Part shown: positions 24,977 to 35,790 of the stretch, piece after piece
Numbering within the stretch: position 1 is the stretch's first letter
How the letters are laid out: each line of letters begins with the position of its first letter
NCBI GenBank assembly: GCA_037074615.1
Contig: CM073570.1
Location: forward strand, 14,553,685 to 14,617,684
Origin: Leucaena leucocephala
Taxonomy: Eukaryota > Streptophyta > Magnoliopsida > Fabales > Fabaceae
Length of the DNA: 64,000 nucleotides
Reading direction: 5' to 3'
Translations under genes and position numbers: made by a program
Notes under the pieces: model-generated
Seen by the model: only the letters and a program-made list of their open reading frames with translations
The model's database searches: none
What the model was told of the DNA's origin: nothing

Positions 24977-25061
24977 GAATAAAGCCAAGGCAATGCTCAA
25001 CGTACTTGAGCTAGCCTTCAGTCTCCCAACTTAAAGGGCATGGATCACACTGCCATTCACA

Positions 25062-28000
25062 TCAGAATTCCCACATGCTGGGGGTTGCATGAAAAGCCGA
25101 CTGTCTCGAGGGTCCTTGAAGGAGTTTCAGGGACAGAGAGGAAGGTCCAGAGTCACCGATAGAGTCTCCTAAACTCAGTTTTGACATACCCACCAGTTCA
25201 TCAACATTGATTGGGCTCTTAGAATGCACTGCAGTAGGTTTCAGCACCTCATGTGTCTCCTCCTTCCTACTGGGCTCTGGCACGTATCCTGACCAATACG
25301 GCATTGGGAAAGGGAAGACCGGGGAGAAGTATGCGGGATATACTACTGGGTATGGTGACTGTGTTTGTGACTGTGTGCTATCTGGTTTCAAAGGGGCAGA
25401 ATCACCATAATTTGAATTTGGGGAATCCATGGAGTCACATTCTTCATCAATGGCTGGAGGATCAGGCAAAGGGTTATTGCATTCTGCTTCAGCAGTTGGC
25501 TGATTAGCTGACTGGAGGTCTTGGGGTACCATGGGCATGTCAGCTGGCTGCAAAACCGTGATACATTAATAAGTCGTCTAGAAAAATGAGATTGAACTCC
25601 AAAGCAAAGGGTGGGCCAGGTTAGTTTTAATCATCAATCTCAAAATTGCAGCACATGTGAAAATGTAACAACAATTATCTCCAAACCACCCCAAGAATGC
25701 AACAATTATATGAAGTATTAACAAAAGCATTTTACTTCAGGTAGAGTGAATCAATTAAAAGCTCAAATCATCTATCCCTCCTCCAGAATAGAAGAAGAAA
25801 GGAAGTGGACAGTTTTCACAAATTAGAATAACCATCGATGGATTGTGCATTTTATTTCTTCATAATAAAACGTTGAATAAAAAATGCAATCAGATAATCT
25901 TATCATCGACGACCATAAGATACATTAAGCAGCACAACTTTACTTATATGCATCTTGAAGAAATGGACTGCAAATATTTCATGAGCAAATATGAGCACTA
26001 ACTTCATCTGCAGCAATATCAAACAAGCTGGATCGTCTTTTTCGCCTAGACACATTGCTTTGCCTAATGAAGTATTTCTGAGCATGGCTGGCTACTTGAG
26101 TAGGTGTCCTTGATACAACATAATTTCGTGCAATTCCACGCCAATCACCTTTGCCTCGTTTCTGCAATCCAAGTAGAAACATTCTATGTTCCTCCTCAGT
26201 CCATGGAACACCTGCATATCCAAAATAACAAAATCCACATTCAAATACAATATGCACAAATTGTTAAAACTTTTTGGCCATAAATGCAATAATGGATTAA
26301 ACACCAAAAGATCTTAAGCCCAAAATCATTCTATGTTCTATCAACATCTTGGGAACTAAGTGCAATGTGAAAATTCTAAAAAAAATATATTCTTTCACAA
26401 CGTGAAGACCTTTCAGCTAATGTTTACACAAGTCATGCTCATCCTGGCAGTAAACTTGGATTCTATAAGATCTTTTATCTACTCCATCAAGAGCAAGGTA
26501 GAAGTTCAAATCGCGTGGTCTGGCTAAGATATAACATACTTACTGAACCTAACTACCTCAGCTCTTAGTTTCAGCTCCAGATCTTATGTGGGCATGAGAT
26601 GCTATTCTTGACTAGTGGCCGAAATATAAGCATGCACCACAAGCATGAGTTTCATCCTTTTAACACCTAACATGCACGCTAAATGCCTAAATCAATCTGG
26701 AATCATTACTCAACCTTTAACAATTTTATAAGAAAAACTCTCTGAACCAACTGCTGTCATCTTCTTCCAACAACAACAAGCCTTATTCTATTAAATGGAG
26801 TCGGCTACATGGATCCTACGACACCATTGTGCTATATCAAAAACTAAATCCTTGGATAGGCTATTGACCAAGAGATCCAGCTCAATGACCTCGTTGAGCG
26901 TTCTCTTTAGCCTTCCTTTACTCCTTTTAATTGGAGTCCATACTATTTGATCCACCCTCCCTTGGCCTTCTTTACACATGTCCAAACCACATAAGATGAT
27001 TTTCTACTATTTTCTCTTCAATAGGTGCCACTTCAACTCTTCCTCATATTTGTTCATTACGAATCTTATCTTTTCTTGTATGCCCACACATCCATCTCAA
27101 CATCCTCATCTCAACTACCCTAACTTTATGCTCTTGTTGTCCTTTTAAAGTTCAACATTCATTTCCATAAAACATTACTAGTCTTATGCAGTGCGATAAA
27201 ACTTTCCTTTTACTTTATCTGGTACTTTCCGATCACATATAATCCCAGTAGCCTTTCTCTATTTAAGCCACCCAGCCTAAATTCTATGATTAACATCCTC
27301 CAAAATTTTACCGTCCTTCTGTATAATTGATCCCAAATATTTGAACTTATTTATTTGTGGAATAACTTGATCTCCCAATCTGACCTCCAAGTTACTTATA
27401 ACTTGCCTATTATCAAAATTACAATACATATTTTCAGTCTTTTTCCATCAACCATAAATCAAAAATCATTTTTCTCAAAGTACCTCTGAATACAATCACG
27501 AAACAGGCACTTCATACATTCATAATTAGGATCTAATTTCAATAAATCTTATCTCACTAGGTGAAGTCAGCTACATAAATTACATTGTGTCATCATGCTT
27601 TATTAACAACCAAACCTTTTGATATATTATTAACCAAAATGTCCGGCATAATAATTTTCTTGAATGTTCTATTCAGTCTTCATTTACCTTTTTTATAAAA
27701 CTTAATGCTATTTGATCTACCTTCCTCAATGATGCCTCCAACTGCCTTTTTTGTACATATCTAAATTACCTCAAACGCTTTTCTACCATTCTCCCTTCAA
27801 CAAACACACATGCCAACTCTTCCTCATATATGTTAGTTTGAATCTTATTTTTTCTAGTACGATCACAAATCCATCAATTTGAATCTAATTCCAAAGACAA
27901 AAAACAGGAAGGAAAAAGAATTAAGCGGCCCATGGTAAGAAAGCCTGCTGTTTTTCCCACTGGAAGAGAATTTCAACGGGTCGGGTCAGTAACACCTTGG

Positions 28001-28742
28001 ACAGCCTCCTTATTTAATAAAAAATGATGATTAAAATCTTCCCTGACCATGAGCCAAAAGAGCTGCTGATATAAAGGGAGCGAGACTGGAATTTGTACAT
28101 ACATTCCAGGAGCTTTGCTTATGGAATGAATATATAATAAAGCTAACCTATATTGTTCGGGTCTAGTCATCCTCCTAGTGACAGCAGAGATAAGTATTCA
28201 CTACTAATGAAATATACCGTTAAGGAAGAAGCAAATTAAACAACCAGCATCGCCATAATGAAAAGGAATTAGCAGATTAACCACACAAAATTAAGTCAGA
28301 ATTGTTTTTTCTGGTTATAAATTTTATTTGATCTAATCCTATGTTCCAGAATAAATACGGGCGTGAAATGAAACAAAATCAGAGTCGAAATATGCATGGT
28401 ACAACAATAAATAGGTAAGAACAAAACATTAATTAGGGAAAAAACAAGAATACCCTTTTTCCTTTCACGTGAACTTGAAGACGACCCAGGTACAAAATCC
28501 TCGGAGGCGTAACCGTCTGCGACCGCACCGTGATCAGGTGTCTCGCCGGGAGAACCCGGAGTGTTACAACCGGTCTGATGGGGCCCGGAACTCGAACCGG
28601 CATAGTGGCTAAGATTGCCCATACTAGCACTCTTCCGGATCGACCCATCAGTCAATCGGACTCCGAATAGCTTCACTCCACGGTTGGGACAGGTCCTGGA
28701 GTTGTGACCATTATGGCTGCAATGGGAGCACCGCCTTGTCAT
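25062..28742 (-). CDS. KUA1: SHAQKYF-type MYB repressor, KUA1/MYBS3-like, C-terminus frameshifted
   Basis: A nuclear DNA-binding protein of the one-repeat MYB (CCA1-like) class; relatives repress sugar-, ABA- and growth-related genes. Exons are 28454-28742, 26003-26211 and 25062-25547, giving 327 codons as read. In order: a CX2CX4HX4C zinc knuckle (Cys5, Cys8, His13, Cys18), the KLFGV repression motif at 24-28, a Ser/Gly-rich linker, a MYB/SANT domain starting VPWTEEEHRMF near residue 98 with SHAQKYF at its end, a basic RRKRRSS tail, a Pro/Ser-rich region, SPINVDELVG, and LSLKL, which fits the LxLxL EAR motif. The last residues read ATPSMWEF and stop at 25062. One base less at 25076 would give CGNSDVNGSVIHAL and a stop at 25031, matching the NGSxIHA end I recall from homologues. 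So there is either a C-terminal frameshift or a base error. Intron 1 is 2.2 kb and holds LINE remnants. Confidence 0.88.
26790..27500 (-). mobile_element. LINE reverse-transcriptase 3' remnant A, in the MYB intron
   Basis: The minus strand carries decayed pieces of the C-terminal part of a plant LINE reverse transcriptase. About 27146-27053 reads GQQEHKVRVVEMRMLRWMC then GHTRKDKIRNEQI and a stop. About 26985-26791 reads DQIVWTPIKRSKGRLKRTLN and later QWCRRIHVADSI. The order (EMRMLRWMCGHTR, then VDQ, then RIHVAD) is that of these elements. Frame breaks occur between pieces. It is antisense neither to the host exons nor to any splice site, and lies wholly inside intron 1 in the same orientation as the host gene. 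Confidence 0.8.
27540..27890 (-). mobile_element. LINE reverse-transcriptase 3' remnant B, tandem to A
   Basis: A second, more decayed copy of the same 3' region as remnant A. On the minus strand near 27862-27720 it reads TRKNKIQTNIYEEELA, a gap, then RLR, RYVQKRQLEASLRKVDQIAL, matching TRKDKIRNEQI and the following arm of remnant A. On the plus strand its left end (GTGAAGTCAGCTACATAAATT) parallels the 3' end of A (GGAGTCGGCTACATGGAT). Two copies side by side suggest a tandem insertion or local duplication. Confidence 0.65.
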
Positions 28743-29065
28743 ATCGTCTCGAGGTGAGAATTTGAAGTTAGATCGAAGAAGATAATAAAGATTAAGAATA
28801 ACTCAGGCTTTATCGATGGATTAAAAAGAAATTCGGGTACAGTGGATCCGAATCACATGATCCGAAGACTGATGAATGAAATAATTTTGGATTTTTGTTG
28901 CTGGCTCTCCCTCGGCTTTCGCAGATGGGAGAGAAAGAGGAAGAAAACGCACACCCAACACTATCCATATATCTTGTTGAAGATTATGGGGGAATATTAA
29001 TGTGCGTCGCGGCATAAAACAGAACTGTGCTCCTTCCACTGGGGACTTGATTAAGGAGTCTCAGT

Positions 29066-29075
29066 TGACGTGGCA
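29066..29075. promoter_or_regulatory. ACGT element TGACGTGGCA upstream of the MYB gene
   Basis: TGACGTGGCA lies about 325 bp upstream of the MYB ATG. Its core is the ACGT box bound by plant bZIP factors (ABRE or hex type). KUA1/MYBS3 relatives take part in ABA and sugar responses, so the site is plausible, but its activity is inferred. Confidence 0.4.
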
Positions 29076-31643
29076 GAGATCTAACAGAGGCGTGGCCGAA
29101 GGGACCAATTTATCCAACTCTCCCTAGAAAGGAATAATTTTGAATTAAAATGGTTATTATATTATTGTCCGAAAAAGGAAAATACTTATTTCGTTATCTA
29201 TCAATTTAAACCTAATTTGTAAATAATTGATATTAGGGTTATTTATAAGACAGGTTAGGATTGAAATATACCTATTTTATATCCTATTCTAAGGTTAAGA
29301 GCAAGACATATTTTATGTCGTGTATCTCATCTTAATCTTATTATAACCTTAATAAAGACTAGGATAGATTCATAATATGATAAAAATTCTCAATTTTACT
29401 AATCTAAAAAAATATTAGATAATATTTTATCAGTCAATAATATACAACTATAAGCTAAAATAAGCAAGGGTCTAATATTCAAAAGAATAAATAATATTAA
29501 TTAACAATTTATTGATATAATATTCAAAGCAAAAAAAAAAAAAGAATTGCAAGAGAGATAGCATCTCTATTGGTATAATTGAATTGGCCAAGAGATAATG
29601 GGGAGCAAAGAGAAAAGGGAAACTGAGTAGATATAATACATAAGCAAGGAAGGAATGTCAATGTTATCACATAGTAGATCACGAGAGAATGGAGATGGAG
29701 ACAAAAGTTTCAAAGAAGAATAGCAGGAGAAAATCATGGCTACTGGAGGAACAAAAATAGAACAAAACTGAAAGAAAATAGAAAAGGAACCACGGCGTTG
29801 GGAAATTTGAGTGAGAAAACTACCTAAACGTTAAGACCCTGAGACGAGTAAATTATGGGGAGTGAGGAGTCTAGTGATGCATGATGACGGTGACACGTAT
29901 CCATGGTTGAGTACTAGAGACAAACTGGAGAGTGGAATCCAAAAAACCAGAATGACGGAGTGTCGAAGATGGAAGCTTTTTTAGACTAATCGCTGATATA
30001 GATGTACGAGTAAGGAGGAGGCGGTGCTGGCTACTTCAGTGACCCACAAGATTTGAAATTAATCGCTAGGTTTTAAGCTTTTTCTGTGAACTCCAGCTCT
30101 AAGGTGGAGAGCCGTGGAGGAGCCAGTGAGAGGGAGGAAGTGAGCGTCTAGAGTTGAGATAGGTAGAAACCAAGCATGGAGATGACAATTTGATTGAGAT
30201 GTTAATCAACTTGATAAATTTTTATAATTGTAAAGAGGATTTATAGTTCACCGATAATAGTTAGTTTGATTAAAAATAAAAATTACTAGAATATTTGTTT
30301 GTTATGTTGTAATGGATTAGTACCTTTTATTTGATCTAGCTCCTTTTTTTATTTAATTAAGGGTATTAATCTATTTTGAGTTTTAAAACGTAAATAATTT
30401 TTATCTCTTATAATAAATATATTTCTCAAAATTTAAATTTATATTCTTTTTTATATTAAAATATGACTATTTATCATATTAATTAATAACTTATCATTTT
30501 ATCCAATTTCTATTGATTTTTTTGTAACAAATTTTGTATACACACACACACACACGTGTTTCATGCATTTTTTTTATTACAAAAAGTTTGTGTAAATTTG
30601 ATATTAATTCTTTACGAAAGTCAAAATATAATTCTAAGGCTCAGAGAGTATTTATAGAGAACTTATGAGATTATTTATAAAAAAAAATTCTCACAACAGA
30701 CGATAAGTGAACTCATATCTTTATTAGATAGATAGGAACATGTTACTTACATGGACTTACAGTGTTTCATGCATCGTGTATGAGTACAAATGCACTATGA
30801 ATGTTATAATACATATGTTAATGAATATATTGAAAAATGATTATATAATTTTTTTGACGCCAAGGAACCAATACATCATGTGTGTATTTTATTTTTATAT
30901 AAAATTTTTTTAATATATGCCTAAGAAGATTCTTTAAAAATTTTATTAGTTAGAATAATTGTAAGTTCAAATATTAATATTTTTTATGTATAAGTTATTT
31001 AAAATATCAGTATTGTAACCAATTAAATTTATCAATGAGGATTTTTTACCATTTTCCTTAAAATTTATCCATTCAAAATTGTTTTGATTAGTAAGATTCA
31101 TAATTTCTCAATTATGAGGAGTTTTTAGTGGCTAGTTTGTACCTATCAATATTTTGAAAACACTCACCGAATAATTAAACCTCTTGGTGAGCCTAAAAAG
31201 ACAAACTCCCCTAAAATGTTTAACTACTAAAAAGGTTATTTATTTTCATTTAAATTTTAAAATAATATTAAATATGCATCAATATTTGTAATTCATAACA
31301 AATCATATTTTGTATACAACATCAATAATACAGCTTAATTAAACATTTTGCAAGCAATCTCCTTGAAAATAATTTTTGTTTGTAACACATTACATAGAAT
31401 TATCTGGATTGTTTTTTAAATATAGATTTTGAAAAAAGAAGAAGAAGAAGCATGTCTTATGTAACTAATAAACAAAATTATTAGTACAGAGAATGATTAA
31501 AAAAAAACGATTGTTATACAATGGTGAAGAAGGATTATCCAATTTTGAGTTTATCCATTTGGATAAGTAAGTATATGGGCTGTGGTAGGTGGCAAATGGC
31601 AAAACTTGGATTAATTAAGGACATAGAAAAAAAATATCAATGG
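29076..31643. other. Gene-free stretch with one less AT-rich block
   Basis: Most of this is AT-rich. The block at about 29570-30200 is visibly richer in G, purine-rich on the plus strand (GGAGATGGAGACAAAAG, GGAGGAGGCGGTGCTGG, GTGGAGGAGCCAGTGAG), and carries no long open frame. I cannot assign it. A short (CA)n tract lies at about 30540-30555. Confidence 0.45.
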
Positions 31644-31824
31644 AGGTTGGTCTGAGTGATAAGCAGTTTAATATCGCTTAAACGAGATCTCGAGTTTGAG
31701 TTTTGGCATATACAGAAAATTTTCGTTGGGAGACTCATTCACCATAGATAGGTGCACGACGTGGGTTAGATCTAGATATAGTTAGAGCAAAATTTCAATA
31801 AATTGAGTGAATAATAAAAAAAAG
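31644..31824 (+). mobile_element. SINE, full-length (family S1, copy b)
   Basis: The head GGTTGGTCTGAGTGATAAGC matches a tRNA-like pol III A box; about 45 bp on, CTCGAGTTTGAGTTTTGGC holds a degenerate B box. The body contains ATATACAGAAAATTTTCGTT, GGGAGACTCATTCACCATA, GACGTGGGTTAGATCTAGAT and TCAATAAATTGAGTGAATAA, then an A-rich tail. Length is about 180 bp. The same sequence order occurs at four other places in the window. Confidence 0.8.
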
Positions 31825-32628
31825 AATATAGAAAAATAAAATAATGATTAATCACATAAAACTCCGTATTAATCACATAAAGTCTAAACATTAAATAAAT
31901 AATCACATCATTTGGATTCATTCCACCCCATTAGATATTAAAATCCAACTTGATTTGGCCGGTTATATAAGTGAATAATTAAACTATTCTTTTGACCACC
32001 TTAGTCAAGAGTTTTGGACATCTACTCATTTAGTTGTCCTTATAAGTTATTTACAATATGTTTAAGATAGATTAATAAAAATCTTAAATCTAATTAATTA
32101 TATCATAAAATTTAATAATTTTTAATATTTACCCTTATTTAATATACATTATATTTAGTGAAAACAAAATTAATATAAATAAATGAAAGGTAAAATAATA
32201 TATATATTATATGTAATTTTTTTATTATTTCTAAATTAATATCTTTTTTATTTAAATATTACTCTCTTCAGAGTTATACATTAAATATTACTCTCTTCAA
32301 AATTATATATTAATGTCTGAAATCACTTTTTTTTAAATTGATTCGTCCGGACCATTGCAATAATATATGAAATCCCATAAGGTCATATAGGTTTTTATCA
32401 AAGAATTCAAGTTGACTTGAATTCACCAAAGTTTTTTACAATAGTATTTCACAAATAAAAACATAGATCATTTTATTTTTAGAGAAATAAAAACTTATAA
32501 TTTAAAAGATTAAAATTAAAATTTTTATAAATTTAAGAAATCAAATTTTATATTAACACAAATTTTAGTGCATGTTTGTATTTTAGAGTGCAATCTCGTT
32601 TGAAACAAATATACTTTAACAAGTTTTA
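31825..32628. other. Gene-free AT-rich stretch
   Basis: AT-rich, with a repeated ATATTACTCTCTTCA motif near 32262 and 32287. I recognise nothing else. Confidence 0.4.
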
Positions 32629-33158
32629 GTGCGTGTTTGGATTCAGCATTTGAAAATGAATTTTGGACAAAATCTCGGTTTAAAATTTTTTTACACAAAC
32701 ATCAATTTTTGTCCAGAATTGATTTTGGGCTAAAACCTCGGTTTGAAACCATGATTTTGAATAAGTTACTAAAAATAGATTTTGAAACTGTAAAATAGCT
32801 TATAGATTATCCAATTACTATTTTACCCCTACTTTTTTCTTATACTCTCTCTCATCTCTCATCTCTCTCCTCTCTCCTCTCCACACTATCTCCTCTTTTC
32901 TCTCTCTTTTCTACACTCTCTCATCTCTCCTATTTATTCTCTACCCTCTCTCTTCTCTCATACTTTAATAAAATCATATTTTTTTAGTAATTTATTAATA
33001 TAAAAAGTGATTCTACTATTAATCATTCAAACATCTCTATTTTCAGAATCTATTCTTCCCAAAATCTATTCTCCAAAATCTATTTTTTCCAAAATCTATT
33101 CTTCCCAGAATCTATTCTCTCCAAAATCTATTCTCTAAAAACTAATCCAAACACACCC
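32629..33158 (-). mobile_element. Foldback/MITE-like element (copy 5), clearest ends
   Basis: The ends GTGCGTGTTTGGATT and AATCCAAACACACCC form an inverted repeat. Inside, pyrimidine-rich blocks (CTCTCTCATCTCTCATCTCT) mark the reverse orientation relative to copies 1-4. Near the 3' end a short unit AATCTATTCTTCCCAAAATCT-like repeats four to five times in tandem. It has no GC-rich core. Confidence 0.85.
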
Positions 33159-34332
33159 TTATTTGACCTCAATAAGTGCAAAACCACTTCAAACATTATT
33201 AATCTTTTTATTAGTCTTTTGTTTTACTTAGTTCATGAAAATTTTACAATTTGATATTAGAAGCAAATGCAATTTTATTTTCAATTCGTCCAAACCAAAA
33301 ATTTTATTAATCATTTTTTGTGAAGGAAACTTTATGAGTAATATTTAGTTGAAGTTCCTTACGAAAGAAGGAAATTGGGTAAGAATAAAGAAATAAAAAG
33401 GAAAGAATAAAGAAAGGCTTTTTAACCAAAAAGAAGAAAACGATTGGACTAAACCTTTTCTCTTCCAAATTTTTGGAGCAAGATAAGATTAAACTTGAAG
33501 GACAAGAAAGGGAGTTATGATAAAGGTAGGAATCTGCTATCTATCCATCTATATTTTATTAAACTTATTAGTTAAATCATACCAAAAAAAAATTTGTTAG
33601 TTAAAATATAAAAAATACACAAGTTTTTATACCAATTTAATAATATTTTACGAATAAGCATACTATTTTATAAAGAGTTGTTACCTACTTATTTTCAATT
33701 AAAAATAATATTTTTTGTATTTAATTAAACCATTTAATAATACAAATGTATCAAATTTTACTTTTAGATTCAATCCAAATAAAAAAAAAGTGTAAAAGGA
33801 TCGTGGTATTAAAACCTAACTTGAATCAATCAATCTTAGCCAATGAATTAATCTCCTACTTAATTAAGTGAAAAGTTCTAAAGAGTCAATCAGATTAAAT
33901 TTTATATTATTTCTCCAATTAACGATATTGAAACAATTCTATTTTAAATTAAAAAAATAGCAATCCATCATAATTATACTTTAATAACGTGTGATTTATA
34001 TATCTACTTGTAGAGTAATATATTTTTATTTAAATATTAGTTTTTTTTTAGAATTATATACTAATATTTTAATATATTTTAATTAAATTAAATTATTTTA
34101 ATAATAACTAGATTGATCTCAATTTAACTATAAATGGACCGCCAACCTACAAACTAGCACTTTGCCAATTTAATAACCAATACTTGAAAAAAAAGTTGGG
34201 CGTTTTGATGTGAAAGATTCTAATTGAAATGGGAATAGACTTGGCAGGGGATGGTGCACGTGGAGGAATTTGAAGGAATGGGATTGGCCATATTCTACTA
34301 TTGTTAGCGAATAAAGATCATATATGTAAATA

Positions 34333-34396
<64 letters not shown>

Positions 34397-35790
34397 GGGG
34401 ATGGCCATATGGTTTGGTTGAAGAGAAAATCAGAGAAGGTCATCTCTATACACCATATCCTATTTTATTGGCCTACTCATCTCTTTATCATCATCATCAC
34501 GTTGCTTATTATTCTCATTCTCCTTTATCCCAAAAATCCCCACTTCTGGATTAACCCATAAAGCTTTCCACCATCCATCCACAGCTTTCCACACATTCAA
34601 ATGCTCGCCTGCACCAATTTTAATCTAAATGAAAAGGGCTTTTACTAACTAAATATAAAATCTTTTGAGTTTAAGTCTATATAAATATAAAAAATATTTT
34701 TATAAGATTATCTCTAATTAAATCTGATTATACTATTAAAATATTATAATACCTAATTTAGTTAAAAATAAATATAGACTTATCAATATTTTTAATTTAT
34801 TTATTTATAAGGTACAATCAATAAATCTCACTGTGATCTTTAAAAGATTTTGAATCCAATAACAATAATTAGCTAATAATTTTATTAATTAATTCTATAA
34901 TATTTTAAATTTATAGCTATAATCATTCATAATAATCATAAAACTACTTTAATCTTAAAACGATTTTAAACCCTAAAATAATAATTAATTAATATTTTTA
35001 TTAATTAATTTTATAATATTTTAAATTTTTAACTATACTAGTAATTTGACGAAAAAACTATAATAATAATTATAAATAATTAATCTATTAGAACTTCTTT
35101 TTTTCACTCCAAGGTGCAAGCAGAGAAGAAATCTTTAGTTTCTCCTTAAATACACAAGGTCACTTAGTTTAGGGTAAATATTAAATTGTTAAATTTGATT
35201 TGTAAACAATACAACTTGACTAATAAGTATAAAAATTTGACTTATAATAAATATTAAATTCTCTAGAACCTACTACTATTAATTGAGATTTGAGACTTAT
35301 ATCTATGTAATTTTCTTATTCCAGATTTATGAGTAAGTTTTCCTAAGATTTTTTCAATAATGCCTTTGGTATGTATATTATTAAATAATCATGATGAAGA
35401 AAAGTATTGACAAAGATTACCAAGAATTTATATTTAATTAAGGATATTTGTGAAAAGATAAAGAAATTTAAAGACAAACAATTAAATTTAATTTTGTATG
35501 AATTAGTTAGGGGGTAACATGTATCTTTGTGGGCACTAAAACTGATTATGAGATGCAATTTTGTTTGTTTTAGGACCTTTACTTTTTTTTTTTTTTGCAA
35601 GTTTTGATTCTTTTAATGATATGAATTTTTGTATGTCTAAAATAACAGAAAAATATTGAATGATTTTCATATATACATATAAACTAAATTTCTTCTTCTC
35701 AACCCCACAATTGAAAACCGTTCACAAATCACAATAAAGCAAAGTCTTTGTGGTGAGCTTATGACCTTAATTTGACATTTTCGTACTTTG
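33159..35790. other. Gene-free AT-rich stretch
   Basis: No recognisable gene. It holds the long TA microsatellite at 34338-34391 and a less AT-rich patch at about 34395-34610 with pyrimidine-rich tracts but no convincing frame. Around 34650-35090 several related ATTAATTAATTTTATAATATTTTAAAT segments repeat. Confidence 0.45.
34338..34391. repeat. (TA)27 microsatellite in a palindrome
   Basis: 54 bp of TA dinucleotides flanked by GTGTG on the left and ACACAC on the right, so the tract is a near-perfect palindrome. Open frames across it that encode Tyr-Ile runs are artefacts. Confidence 0.95.

Noticed and set aside
27973..28170. A 65-codon minus-strand frame in the MYB intron, considered as a plastid gene insertion
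   Set aside because: I could not match it to a plastid protein such as rpl2, and it lies between LINE debris and the exon.
34170..34554. Open frames of 73-74 codons with runs of Tyr-Ile
   Set aside because: They are translations of the TA microsatellite; the flanking residues show no domain.
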